DNA of 64,000 nt from G963676095 sp963676095 (GCA_963676095.1 OY781040.1:3658001-3722000), one strand, 5' to 3'. Shown: positions 9,094 to 17,490, counted from the stretch's first letter. Made by a program: numbers and translations. Notes: generated by a model from the sequence alone, not told the origin.

Positions 9094-9983
9094 CGGGTTT
9101 TGAATTTTGTTTCTCCGGTGTCAACGACGGCCAAAGCTCTTTTAAGAACTTTTATCTCGACCGGCGAATCCAAAAATTCAGGTTCTCCATCAATATGAAA
9201 TTTGTTTTCAGTAGTTGTCAGGGCCATTACTTTTTTGCAGGAAACAACCTTCATGTATTTTGACGGTTTTAATGTTCCTTTGAACAGTTGGAAGGCAAAT
9301 CTGGGAAAGAGCCATAACGGAAACGGGGATACCAGGATCAGGTCCATCCGTCCATCCTGAGGGTCTGCTTCCGGCGCAATGAACGCGTTGTTGCCGAACT
9401 GCCTGGTATTGGCTATCGATACCAAAAAGAAATCTCCTTCGATCGTTTCTTTTTTTCTTTCGATTTTCACATGTACCGGCTGGTAGTTTCTGATTGTCTG
9501 TATTGTACTGAGTACATAATTAAAAAATCCTCTTTTTTTCAGATGTGAAAAATAGTGGGCCACTGCGCTGTCAAAACCGACACCGGCCATGTTTATGCTA
9601 ATCCTGCCGTTCAGATCGAGAACGTCGGTTTGTATCACCTGTTCTTTTTCGATCGAAGCTAAAAGCTTTTCTATATTCCTGTCGAATCCGAACTCCCTTG
9701 CAAAACCATTTCCTGATCCCGCAGGATAAACAGCTACGGGTTTCCCTGTTCCTGTCAAAGCCGAGGCAACTTCGTTAACTGTTCCGTCCCCTCCTGCAGC
9801 AACAAATACTTTATAATTATCCATCTCTTTGACGACAATTTCACGGCAGTGCCCGGCATATTCAGAGAATTGCACGTTAATTTGATGTCTGTAACTGTTT
9901 AACTTTTTTAGAAGCCGTCGGTTATCCCTTTTGCCTGCGTTTGGGTTAACTATAAAAAGAATGTCCGGATGTGGTGGTTGCAT
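9090..9983 (-). CDS. Diacylglycerol kinase-family lipid kinase
   Basis: A 297-residue soluble lipid kinase of the DgkB/YegS/sphingosine-kinase fold. The N-terminal strand is followed by NPNAGKRDN (13-21). The nucleotide-binding motif GGDGTVNEVASAL starts at residue 64, and YPAGSGNGFAREF at 86-98 is the second hallmark. The C-terminal beta domain includes DGEPEF near residue 265. It phosphorylates a lipid hydroxyl with ATP; the substrate could be diacylglycerol, ceramide or a sphingoid base. It is convergent with the GNAT gene, overlapping by 4 bp, with no room for a terminator. Confidence 0.88.
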   Translation of the reverse strand: MQPPHPDILFIVNPNAGKRDNRRLLKKLNSYRHQINVQFSEYAGHCREIVVKEMDNYKVFVAAGGDGTVNEVASALTGTGKPVAVYPAGSGNGFAREFGFDRNIEKLLASIEKEQVIQTDVLDLNGRISINMAGVGFDSAVAHYFSHLKKRGFFNYVLSTIQTIRNYQPVHVKIERKKETIEGDFFLVSIANTRQFGNNAFIAPEADPQDGRMDLILVSPFPLWLFPRFAFQLFKGTLKPSKYMKVVSCKKVMALTTTENKFHIDGEPEFLDSPVEIKVLKRALAVVDTGETKFKTR

Positions 9984-10390
9984 TATTTTTAACTTGGTTT
10001 TTAAGTATTCCTTATCTATTTTGCTCTAAAATTAATTTTTTATTTGAACACAGGATAACATTTCGTTAATATTCAGTTCCTTCTGTTTTCAGCAGATTGG
10101 ATTGTTTGCCAGGTCTTGGTTTACATGATTTTATGCGTTTTACTGTATTTTGATAGACTTCAAATAAATCATTTTTCAGATAGTTTTTGTTATGTTAAAA
10201 ATATTGAAGTGTAAAAGGTTGTACTGGCAGACCCCGCTGATTTAATTTTGTATAATTTTGACAAGGAATTTTTTTGTTTGATTTTGATGAGGTTGAGTTA
10301 AACAGAACCTTTCTGATGCCTGGTTTTTGTGACCGGGTTTTTATCATTCGTCGATGGATTTCTTATAAAGGAATTGATTGGGCTGGATAG
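9984..10390. other. 407-bp divergent intergenic region
   Basis: An AT-rich spacer between the start of the lipid kinase (minus) and the start of the M61 peptidase (plus). Two TAATTTTG boxes, at 10243-10250 and 10253-10260, resemble Bacteroidota -7 elements for the peptidase gene. No good TTTG -33 element is present at the right distance. No small gene is supported. Confidence 0.4.
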
Positions 10391-12190
10391 ATGGAAAGTC
10401 ATGATTTTGGAGATGAATGGGAAATAAGAAGGAATACCAAATACGGTTTGCTTTTTCTTGTTTTGTTTTCAGTCTCGAACGCAATATTTTCTCAGGATCA
10501 GGTTGTTAATGTTTCAGTCAATCTGAATAAACAGGACCAGGGGACCCTTCACATAACGGTGTCTGCACCCCAGGGGTTCTTAACTAACGATTTGCTTTTT
10601 CCGAAAGTCATTCCCGGAACGTATGAAATTGGGAATTACGGCCAGTATATCAGTTCTCCCCGTCTGATGCTGGAACAGGGAAATACGTTAAAGGCATTGA
10701 GAATAGGGAATATGATTAAAATAAGGTCCGGGCATGTTAAATCCATCCGTTACAGCTGCAGGCAATCGATGCCGGCAGACGGTCAGGTTGCCCCGGAACA
10801 GACCATATTCAGGGATTCTTTGTTTTTATTGAACTGGAACAGCATGGTTGGCTACTTTCAGCGGATGAATCCGTCTTACAGGATCACCGTGACCAAGCCG
10901 TCTTATCTTTATGGTGAGACGGCCATGAAAAAGACGGTATTGAACGATACAACGGATGTCTATTATGCCGGTTCGTATACTGAGCTTATCCACTCTCCCG
11001 TGTTGTATTCGTTACCCGATACATGCTCTTTCAGTACCGGCGATTCGAATATCTTTCTGGATGTATATTCCACTGATCCTGATTTTGACAGCCATAAAAT
11101 AAAGGCGATGATTGAACCTGCAGTCAAAAAATGCCTGGCTGTTTCCTTGCACCGTCCCAATGATTTTCATTTTATTTTTTTAATCGACCGGTTCAGAATG
11201 TCCGATGAACTGATTGCTTTGGAACATCCCAATTGCACCGTCGTGTGTTACCCGACGATGTTCAACGATTCGCTTGAGTTGGTAAAAACGGCTATTCATG
11301 AATTCTGTCATACGTTGTTCAGTCCTTTATTTATTAAAAGTATAAGACTGAGCCACTTTGACTATGCCCATCCTAAAAGCGACGAGAATCTTTGGTTTTA
11401 TGAAGGGGCTAACGAGTATATTTCTCAAAAACTCTGTATGGAATCGGGGGCAATCGGTATTACTGATTTTATTGGTGATTTGGAGACGAGTGTGCTTAAT
11501 TCGGATAGGATAAACCTTGCGGAGATCAGCAGAAAGGTTTATTCAAGGAAGGGGCAACGCTATTTCGATAATTTTTATACGAGGGGATGCCTTGTTTCTT
11601 TTTTGCTTGACCTTCATCTTTGTGAGACCTCGACGCAAACGCCTTCCTTGCTTGCACTATTGAATAAGCTCCAGAAATACAGGACCACTTACGGGCCGTT
11701 TCATGAAAATGAACTGATCAGCATTTTGTCGTCGCTTTCAGGAACCGACCTCTCCCGGTTCCTGAAAGCCTATGTTGATGCTGTTGCAACTATCGATTTT
11801 CAGGAGGACCTTCGCCGGGCGGGGTATGAAATTAAATCGGAACCTTATAAAGTACTTGGATATTCGTATGGGGTACCTTCCGTCAGGATCTTTTACACCA
11901 AGGACCGTCAACCCGATTATATGCTGGTCCGGCATTCTGCTGTTAATGAACAGACAGGGATAAAAAAGCTGAGGTTAAAAGAAGTCAACGGAGAGCCTTT
12001 CGATATACAATCTATCTACGATCTGGAATACCCGGAGACGGCATCGATGGCTATCACTTATCTGGATAACGGAATAGAGAAGTCAATGATTGTAAAAGCA
12101 AGAACCATTGGTCGCGAAAAAAACAGAAGGATTATCAGCCGGATAACACCTCCCGGAAAAATTAATCCTTTTTTCTTTTGGAGAAACTAA
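10391..12190 (+). CDS. Secreted M61-family metallopeptidase
   Basis: A 599-residue zinc peptidase of the M61 (glycyl aminopeptidase) type. After a short hydrophilic start, a hydrophobic signal segment (YGLLFLVLFSVSNAIFS, residues 18-34) suggests export. The N-terminal beta domain is followed by the gluzincin motif HEFCH at 303-307, with the third zinc ligand Glu338 in WFYEGANEY. The C-terminal part (LKEVNGEPFD) looks like a remnant of the PDZ domain usual in this family. A Cys within the HExxH motif is uncommon. The start is uncertain because the first 15 residues are unusually polar for a signal peptide. A strong terminator follows directly. Confidence 0.85.
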   Translation: MESHDFGDEWEIRRNTKYGLLFLVLFSVSNAIFSQDQVVNVSVNLNKQDQGTLHITVSAPQGFLTNDLLFPKVIPGTYEIGNYGQYISSPRLMLEQGNTLKALRIGNMIKIRSGHVKSIRYSCRQSMPADGQVAPEQTIFRDSLFLLNWNSMVGYFQRMNPSYRITVTKPSYLYGETAMKKTVLNDTTDVYYAGSYTELIHSPVLYSLPDTCSFSTGDSNIFLDVYSTDPDFDSHKIKAMIEPAVKKCLAVSLHRPNDFHFIFLIDRFRMSDELIALEHPNCTVVCYPTMFNDSLELVKTAIHEFCHTLFSPLFIKSIRLSHFDYAHPKSDENLWFYEGANEYISQKLCMESGAIGITDFIGDLETSVLNSDRINLAEISRKVYSRKGQRYFDNFYTRGCLVSFLLDLHLCETSTQTPSLLALLNKLQKYRTTYGPFHENELISILSSLSGTDLSRFLKAYVDAVATIDFQEDLRRAGYEIKSEPYKVLGYSYGVPSVRIFYTKDRQPDYMLVRHSAVNEQTGIKKLRLKEVNGEPFDIQSIYDLEYPETASMAITYLDNGIEKSMIVKARTIGREKNRRIISRITPPGKINPFFFWRN

Positions 12191-12195
12191 AAAAA

Positions 12196-12230
12196 GAACT
12201 GCCTGATTCCGTCAAGGAGTCAGGCAGTTC
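12196..12230. terminator. Bidirectional terminator between M61 peptidase and esterase
   Basis: A 15-bp stem with one G-T pair (12196-12210 with 12216-12230) and a 5-nt loop GTCAA. It is flanked by AAAAA on the left and CTTTTT on the right, so it works on both strands. It sits between two convergent genes. Confidence 0.92.
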
Positions 12231-12234
12231 CTTT

Positions 12235-13029
12235 TTAGTGAATTATTCGTTGAAGTGGTTCTTTGATCACGGAGGCATTTCCGAGCCAGGCCACCTGGAT
12301 TCCCTGCATAGGTTTCAGATAATCTTCTTCTCCTTTTTTCGGGCGAAGCGAGAATTGAGAAAACCATGCGTAAAGCCGGTCGTCGTCATAAACACGATGA
12401 ATGTCATGTCCTTTATCGGGGAGCCTGCTGTAAACAACAAGGCCATGATGATCTTTAAGTGCCTTTACCATTTTATCCGAACGTGAAACCGGGACCTGCC
12501 TGTCTTTTGCACCGTGGAATACCCATACAGGAATATGGGAGAGAGTCTCTGCCCAGTCAGTTTCAGCCCCTCCGCACAAAGGGGCAATGGCTGCAAAAGT
12601 ATGAGGATACCTGTCTGCCAGTTCCCATGTTCCAAATCCCCCCAGGCTCATCCCTGTCAGATATACCCTGGACGTATCGACACGATATTTTGTACAGACC
12701 TCCGAAAAGATCGGATCGAACCAGTCCTCGCTGGCCCAGTTTTTTCCCCACGGACATTGCGGGGCAATAACGATATAGTTGATCTTTTTCCCTCTCGAAA
12801 GAAAGAATGGCAGGCCATAGCGTTTTATACGATTTATGTCTGTGCCGGAAACAGAACGTCCGTGCAGATAAAAAATCACCGGATATTGTTCTCCTTTCAG
12901 ACTGTCATAATTTTCCGGTAAAAATGTCAGGTATTTATATTTAACCTTCTTCTGACTTTGAGCTTTAGCGCTTTGCCCGATCGTAACGACGGCACATATA
13001 ACCAGCGCAATAATGATTATTTTTTGCAT
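12235..13029 (-). CDS. Secreted alpha/beta-hydrolase esterase
   Basis: A 264-residue exported hydrolase of the PHB-depolymerase/prolyl-oligopeptidase-like group. It begins with a signal peptide (IIIIALVICAVVTIGQSAKA, cleavage near residue 23). The oxyanion strand YLHGRS lies at 54-59. The nucleophile elbow GMSLGG has Ser128, and the triad is completed by Asp176 (GAKDRQVP) and His208 (DKGHDIH). Substrates are probably carbohydrate esters or short peptides or lipids; nothing in the sequence decides between them. It is convergent with the M61 gene and lies 118 bp downstream of hisIE on the same strand. Confidence 0.85.
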   Translation of the reverse strand: MQKIIIIALVICAVVTIGQSAKAQSQKKVKYKYLTFLPENYDSLKGEQYPVIFYLHGRSVSGTDINRIKRYGLPFFLSRGKKINYIVIAPQCPWGKNWASEDWFDPIFSEVCTKYRVDTSRVYLTGMSLGGFGTWELADRYPHTFAAIAPLCGGAETDWAETLSHIPVWVFHGAKDRQVPVSRSDKMVKALKDHHGLVVYSRLPDKGHDIHRVYDDDRLYAWFSQFSLRPKKGEEDYLKPMQGIQVAWLGNASVIKEPLQRIIH

Positions 13030-13123
13030 GAGATCTGTAAAAACGTCCTACGAATATAAGAAAAAAAACTTCTGTATTTTCGTTTAAAACGGTTTAATAG
13101 TCGATTTTTACAACTATTAACAA

Positions 13124-13140
13124 TTCTCCGCCCGGGAGAA
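13124..13140 (-). terminator. Weak terminator-like hairpin after hisIE
   Basis: A 6-bp stem (TTCTCC/GGAGAA) with a 5-nt GC loop lies 8 bp downstream of the hisIE stop. It is followed by an AT-rich but not T-only tract on the minus strand. It could mark the end of the his transcript. Confidence 0.35.
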
Positions 13141-13147
13141 GAAGTAC

Positions 13148-13747
13148 TTATTTATGTCTTCTTTTCAATTCGCGGGCCAGGTCCTCAATGCGGAATCCCT
13201 TATAGGTCAGCAAAACAATCAGGTGATAAAGCAGGTCCGCCCCTTCATAAATAAAGTTTTCGTCGTCGTTGGCCATTGCCCCGATGATGGTTTCCACTGC
13301 TTCTTCTCCCACTTTCTGTGCAATTTTGCGTGTTCCTTTTTGGAATAAGGAAGTCGTGTAAGAATTCTCGGGCATCTCTTCCTTTCTCTTATCTATAAAA
13401 TCCTGTAGGTATTTGAGGAAATAGAGGTCGTCTTGTTTATTAACCTCGTTCCAGCAGGTATCGTTTCCGGTATGACATACAGGTCCTACGGGGTTTACTT
13501 TTATTAAAAGGCTGTCGTTGTCACAGTCGGAAGCGATGGAAACGAGGTTCAAAAAGTTTCCGCTTTCTTCTCCTTTCGTCCATAATCTTTTTTTTGTCCT
13601 GCTGTAGAAAGTGACCTTGCCTGTTTCCCGGGTTTTTGCCAAAGCCTCTTCATTCATAAAACCAAGCATTAATACTTTGTTGGTCGTGTTATCCTGTATA
13701 ACAGCCGGGATCAGTCCATTCCCCAATTTCTCAAAATCAAGTTCCAT
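13148..13747 (-). CDS. hisIE: Bifunctional phosphoribosyl-AMP cyclohydrolase / phosphoribosyl-ATP pyrophosphatase
   Basis: Steps 2 and 3 of histidine synthesis in one 199-residue chain. The HisI domain fills residues 1-105, with GKVTFYSRTKKRLWTKGEESGN and the metal-binding cluster around SDCDNDSLL and CHTGNDTCW. The HisE domain follows, with the helical motif KVGEEAVETIIGA and EGADLLYHL. It lies 30 bp after hisF and is the last gene of the his locus. The start at 13747 gives the usual MELDFEKLGNGL N-terminus. Confidence 0.97.
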   Translation of the reverse strand: MELDFEKLGNGLIPAVIQDNTTNKVLMLGFMNEEALAKTRETGKVTFYSRTKKRLWTKGEESGNFLNLVSIASDCDNDSLLIKVNPVGPVCHTGNDTCWNEVNKQDDLYFLKYLQDFIDKRKEEMPENSYTTSLFQKGTRKIAQKVGEEAVETIIGAMANDDENFIYEGADLLYHLIVLLTYKGFRIEDLARELKRRHK

Positions 13748-13777
13748 TTCAGTATTTATTTTAGATTCATTTTTTCC

Positions 13778-14530
13778 TTATCGTACCGGAATTTTTTTAC
13801 TGCGAAGGTAGTCTTTCAGGTCCGGAATGGCAATCTGCTTATAGTGAAAAATGCTTGCTGCCAGTCCTGCATCCGCTTTTCCTTTTGTGAATACATCTAC
13901 AAAATGGTCCATGTTGCCTGCGCCTCCCGAAGCGATAATCGGGATTTTAAGCATGTCTGCCATTTTTGAGAGTTCCTCATTTGCAAATCCGTTCCTGGTC
14001 CCGTCGTGGTCCATCGAGGTAAAAAGAATTTCCCCCGCTCCCCGGTCTTCCGCTTCTTTTGCCCAGCTGAACAGTTCTTTTTCCGTGGGGATCCTGCCTC
14101 CGTTGACAGTCACGGTCCAGCGTCCGCCGTAGTTCTTTGCATCGATGGCAACGACAACGAACTGCGTGCCGAAATTTAATGCCAGTTCGTCGATCAGTTT
14201 TGGGTTACGGACTGCCGAGGAGTTGATGCTGACTTTATCAGCCCCCGCACTTAGTAAGGCTTCTGCATCTTTTACTTCGCTGATGCCCCCTCCCACAGTA
14301 AAGGGAATATTTAATTCCCGGGCGATCCGCTTTACCAGTTCGACAAAAGTTTTTCTTCCTTCGTGCGTAGCTGTGATGTCCAGGAAGACCAACTCATCGG
14401 CCCCCTGTTCCGCATACAAGGCCCCCAGCTCGACCGGGTCCCCCACTGATTTGATATTGATGAAGTTGATGCCTTTCACGGTCTGTCCATCCTTAATATC
14501 CAGGCAGGGTATAATTCGTTTTGCAAGCAT
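13778..14530 (-). CDS. hisF: Imidazole glycerol phosphate synthase, cyclase subunit
   Basis: HisF partners with HisH to convert PRFAR plus ammonia into imidazole glycerol phosphate and AICAR. It is a 250-residue half-barrel duplicate (TIM barrel). The catalytic Asp residues are present at 11 (CLDIKDG) and 130 (VVAIDAKN), together with the phosphate-binding GGGI near 80 and SGGAGN near 220. It is separated from hisA by the satD and DUF3307 genes. The gap to DUF3307 is 13 bp, so hisF may be transcribed from a promoter upstream of satD as well as by read-through from hisA. Confidence 0.97.
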   Translation of the reverse strand: MLAKRIIPCLDIKDGQTVKGINFINIKSVGDPVELGALYAEQGADELVFLDITATHEGRKTFVELVKRIARELNIPFTVGGGISEVKDAEALLSAGADKVSINSSAVRNPKLIDELALNFGTQFVVVAIDAKNYGGRWTVTVNGGRIPTEKELFSWAKEAEDRGAGEILFTSMDHDGTRNGFANEELSKMADMLKIPIIASGGAGNMDHFVDVFTKGKADAGLAASIFHYKQIAIPDLKDYLRSKKIPVR

Positions 14531-14543
14531 AATCTCAATGTTT

Positions 14544-15236
14544 TTATTTTAAGTTTTGTTTCAGTATAAAATTCAGGCTTATTCCGATAATAATGGCCAG
14601 CGTGAATGATGTCAAAGTTCCAAGTAAAAAATATTCGGCTTTTTTATTGCCGTCCTTTTGCGTATCGTTGAAACGAAAGATCGATTTGGCTGCGACAAGA
14701 AATCCGATCGCTTCAAAGTGCCCGCTTAGAACAAAAATAAGAATCAGTATTCGCTCGAGGATCCCGATCCACCCGGAAGAGTCAATTTTGCCTGGCTGAT
14801 TTTCTGTTTTAGTAACAGACTGAAGAAAGATCCCGGTGAAGATTCCCAACGGGTTGGTAACGATTATAAAACCACAGGCATAAATCCACCATTGAAGCAG
14901 TCCTTCCGGTTTTACGTTTCCCTGGGAAAGTTCGGCCAGAATCCAAATAACACTTATGTGCACCAACTGGTCTGTTAAAAATGTTGATGTACTGTTCTTC
15001 ACAGAGGTTTTTATCAGGTCGGTCAGGTAATGCGTTAAGAAAATGACCGGTATAAACCACCAGAGTTTACCCTGCATCGTAAATAGCACAGGAAGAACTG
15101 AGGCAATCATTGCATGAATAAGTAATTTCCCCGATTTCCAGCCATTTTCTTTCTTGTGGAGAACCCAGCTTGTTGGTTGGAGCCAGAAGTCAGCGATCAG
15201 ATGACCGGCAAGAAGAGGGAAAAACAATTCATTCAT
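14544..15236 (-). CDS. DUF3307 multi-pass membrane protein
   Basis: A 230-residue integral membrane protein of the DUF3307 family, with about six hydrophobic segments. Polar residues are regularly embedded in them: GHLIADFWLQP (His12, Asp16), LLIHA (His41), THYLTDLIK (His69, Asp73) and DQLVHI (Asp89, His93). This H-x3-D / D-x3-H spacing looks like an intramembrane metal site; that is my inference. It overlaps the upstream satD gene by 8 nt, so the two are co-translated and probably cooperate. Its biochemical function is unknown. It is inserted between hisA and hisF. Confidence 0.85.
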   Translation of the reverse strand: MNELFFPLLAGHLIADFWLQPTSWVLHKKENGWKSGKLLIHAMIASVLPVLFTMQGKLWWFIPVIFLTHYLTDLIKTSVKNSTSTFLTDQLVHISVIWILAELSQGNVKPEGLLQWWIYACGFIIVTNPLGIFTGIFLQSVTKTENQPGKIDSSGWIGILERILILIFVLSGHFEAIGFLVAAKSIFRFNDTQKDGNKKAEYFLLGTLTSFTLAIIIGISLNFILKQNLK

Positions 15237-15864
15237 GTTCTGCTTTTTTTATGAAATTCTCGTACCATGCTAAATATTGACGAATTGCCTCCCATTTGCT
15301 CGATTTTAAGGTTTTGCTTACAGCAGCCTGAGATATGTTTAGCTTTTCTGCAATATCCCGTTGTGTTTCAGCCTGGGGGATCATTGATAGCACCGATGCT
15401 TGTCCCGGTTTCCAGTCTGCAATAATGGTTTCCGTCAGTAATAAGGTAATATCAAGGCTGGGTTGTATTTCCGGATGATTGACAACTATTTTCAGGATTC
15501 TTCCTTGCGACTTCATTTCATCCAGTTGGTGCCCTGATAGTAGAAATGCTTCTCCTTCAGATTGCAAAACATCTTTGGGGTGAAGTTTCGATATTGTTCC
15601 AATGCCAATGCTTATTCGAGCCATGGTTTCAGCTGTCGAAATGATAATGGCCTGGATAAAAATCGCTAACCAGGCGGCCTTTTCTTTTGTACACATTAGC
15701 TGAAAACTATCACCACGGTAAAACTGTAACGGTAAAATAACATCGTTACAATTACCTGTAAAATTTTCAAGTCTGACTTTTAACTCCTCTTTTTGTGTTT
15801 CGTTTAAACTGGATGACTTTATCAAATCTCCGGTAATGACGCCTATAATTTTATGTCTGTTCAT
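15229..15864 (-). CDS. satD: SatD-family protein: cyclase-like domain plus HTH
   Basis: A 211-residue soluble protein of the SatD family (named after an acid-tolerance gene of streptococci). Residues 1-130 read like a class III nucleotide-cyclase/palm fold. There is a first strand GVITGDLIKSS with Asp13, a helix, a hairpin QFYRGDSFQLM with Asp52, a long helix, ARISIGIGT (82-90), and a helix followed by GRILKIVV. The two Asp residues would be the metal ligands. The usual cyclase Asn/Arg transition-state pair is not obvious. Residues 163-208 hold a helix-turn-helix (QRDIAEKLNISQAAVSKTL). It overlaps the DUF3307 gene, and palindromes lie 9 bp upstream. The family name is confident; the cyclase link is my inference. 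Confidence 0.85.
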   Translation of the reverse strand: MNRHKIIGVITGDLIKSSSLNETQKEELKVRLENFTGNCNDVILPLQFYRGDSFQLMCTKEKAAWLAIFIQAIIISTAETMARISIGIGTISKLHPKDVLQSEGEAFLLSGHQLDEMKSQGRILKIVVNHPEIQPSLDITLLLTETIIADWKPGQASVLSMIPQAETQRDIAEKLNISQAAVSKTLKSSKWEAIRQYLAWYENFIKKAEHE

Positions 15865-15872
15865 ATACCCAA

Positions 15873-15952
15873 AATTAACCTCAAAATATTAATTTCACAA
15901 TAATTAACCGAAAAAGGTTAATTCAATAATAATTAACCGAAAAAGGTTAATT
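15873..15952. promoter_or_regulatory. Operator-like palindromes phased at 29 bp upstream of satD
   Basis: Two perfect copies of AATTAACC-GAAAAA-GGTTAATT lie at 15902-15923 and 15931-15952. A third, decayed copy is at 15873-15894 (left half intact, right half TATTAATT). All three start exactly 29 bp apart. They fill the gap between hisA and satD and end 9 bp before the satD start. SatD carries a helix-turn-helix, so an autoregulatory operator is the simplest reading. The copies could also form RNA hairpins. Confidence 0.75.
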
Positions 15953-15977
15953 ATTGGAGATTAGTCCACTCGTTTAA

Positions 15978-16721
15978 TTATTGATAAAATTTTTTGATAT
16001 CGTTCAGTGAGATCCTGTTTTCGTAGATCGCCTTTCCGGTGATAACCCCGGGAACACCCATCTCGTTCAGATTATAAATATCATCCATCGAGGATATCCC
16101 TCCGCTGGCAATGAGTTCCAGTCCGCTGAACTTTTCCATGATCTCCTGGTAAAGTTCCGTACTGGGGCCCGACAACATGCCATCGCGGGAGATGTCAGTC
16201 GATATCACTTTGGTAATTCCTTCGGAAGTATAGCTTTCTATGAAATCGAGAATCGGTAATTCCGATACTTCCTGCCACCCGCTTACCGCGATTTTCTTGT
16301 CCTTTGCATCGGCTCCCAGGATAATCCTGTCTGGTCCGAACTTCCCGATCCAGCGGAGAAAGGTTTCCCTGCCTTTTACGGCGATGCTCCCCCCGGTAAT
16401 CATGCTTGCCCCGCATTCGAAGGCAATCCTTAAATCTTCGTCGCTTTTCAGCCCCCCTCCAAAGTCGATGATTAGCCCGGTTTTGACGGCAATAGTTTCC
16501 AATACTTTATAGTTGACAATATGTTTGGCTTTGGCGCCATCCAGATCGACCAGGTGCAACCGTGTTATACCCGCATCTTCGAACATTCTTGCTACTTCCA
16601 GCGGATTTTCATTGTAAACTGTTTTCTGACTGTAGTCACCCTGCGAGAGCCTCACACATTTGGCATCAATGAGATCGATGGCGGGAATGATTGTAATTTG
16701 CGTTCCTGAGTTGTATCGCAT
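15978..16721 (-). CDS. hisA: ProFAR isomerase
   Basis: 1-(5-phosphoribosyl)-5-[(5-phosphoribosylamino)methylideneamino]imidazole-4-carboxamide isomerase, step 4 of histidine synthesis. It is a 247-residue TIM barrel. The catalytic Asp residues are at 16 (IPAIDLIDAKCVRLSQGDY) and 138 (LGADAK). Phosphate-binding motifs are DFGGG at 86-90, GITKVISTDISRDG at 168-181 and SGGISS near 220. The start is at the ATG at 16721, 20 bp after hisH; a few extra N-terminal residues (MRYNSGTQ) precede the first strand. Confidence 0.96.
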   Translation of the reverse strand: MRYNSGTQITIIPAIDLIDAKCVRLSQGDYSQKTVYNENPLEVARMFEDAGITRLHLVDLDGAKAKHIVNYKVLETIAVKTGLIIDFGGGLKSDEDLRIAFECGASMITGGSIAVKGRETFLRWIGKFGPDRIILGADAKDKKIAVSGWQEVSELPILDFIESYTSEGITKVISTDISRDGMLSGPSTELYQEIMEKFSGLELIASGGISSMDDIYNLNEMGVPGVITGKAIYENRISLNDIKKFYQ

Positions 16722-16741
16722 TTAATTTTTGTTTTTAGAAA

Positions 16742-17368
16742 CTATTCTTCGTGTTTTAGAGTCTTTGGCTTTAACTCAATAAACTTCTCCAAAATCCGGG
16801 CGCCGACCGTTCCGCTTTTTTCAGGGTGAAACTGTGTCGCATAAAAATTGTCTTTATGCAGGGCAGCACTGAACAGATTGATGTAATTTCCGATGGCTGC
16901 GGTATGTTCTCCAACCGTGGCGTAGTAGGAATGAACGAAATAGACAAACTGGTTTTCAAGCGAGGGGTCGAACAGTTCGCTTTTCAGTTTAGTAATGTTG
17001 TTCCAACCCATATGGGGGACCTTTGTGATATGCTCCATCCCCTTTCCCGGGACAAAGCGTTTCACTGTTTCTTCAAAAATTCCCAGGCACTGGGTGTCTC
17101 CTTCTTCCGAGTAACTGCACATGAGTTGCAGTCCGAGGCAAATCCCGAGTACTGGCTGCTTTAATTCAGGAATGAGCAGGTCAAGCCTTTCCTTCTTCAG
17201 GTAGGCCATTGTCGTACTGGCTTCTCCAACACCAGGAAAGATCACTTTATCTGCTTTCCTGATTTTTTCATGATCGCCGGTAATTTCAGCCTGTACTCCA
17301 AGGCGGAGCAACGCGTTGCTTACCGATTCTATATTTCCTGCGTTGTATTTTATAATGACAATGTTCAT
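16742..17368 (-). CDS. hisH: Imidazole glycerol phosphate synthase, glutaminase subunit
   Basis: A class I glutamine amidotransferase that supplies ammonia to HisF. It has 208 residues with the catalytic triad Cys77 (GICLGLQL), His181 and Glu183 (FHPEKSG). The PGVG oxyanion strand is at 45-48. It starts the second block of his genes, 200 bp downstream of the TlpA gene, with a tRNA gene on the other strand between them. A 20-codon open frame overlaps its start by 4 nt (ATGA), which might couple its translation. Confidence 0.96.
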   Translation of the reverse strand: MNIVIIKYNAGNIESVSNALLRLGVQAEITGDHEKIRKADKVIFPGVGEASTTMAYLKKERLDLLIPELKQPVLGICLGLQLMCSYSEEGDTQCLGIFEETVKRFVPGKGMEHITKVPHMGWNNITKLKSELFDPSLENQFVYFVHSYYATVGEHTAAIGNYINLFSAALHKDNFYATQFHPEKSGTVGARILEKFIELKPKTLKHEE

Positions 17369-17427
17369 TGCAATAGTTTTTTAATAAATAACCGTCCGGC
17401 AATCCGGCCACTTAGCCATTCATTCAT
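17365..17427 (-). CDS. Possible short upstream ORF coupled to hisH
   Basis: A 20-codon frame (MNEWLSGRIAGRLFIKKLLQ) ends with TGA overlapping the hisH ATG. It has no His codons, so it is not an attenuator peptide. The only support is the ATGA overlap. It may be chance; no homologue is recognised. Confidence 0.25.
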   Translation of the reverse strand: MNEWLSGRIAGRLFIKKLLQ

Positions 17428-17490
17428 ATTTTTTCATCCGGTTGATACAACTAATAAGTATTTATTCTATTTTTGTACCACATTTTTTAC

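Noticed and set aside
15873..15952. CRISPR-like array
   Set aside because: Only two intact copies, 7-bp gaps, each copy palindromic, and located in a promoter gap.
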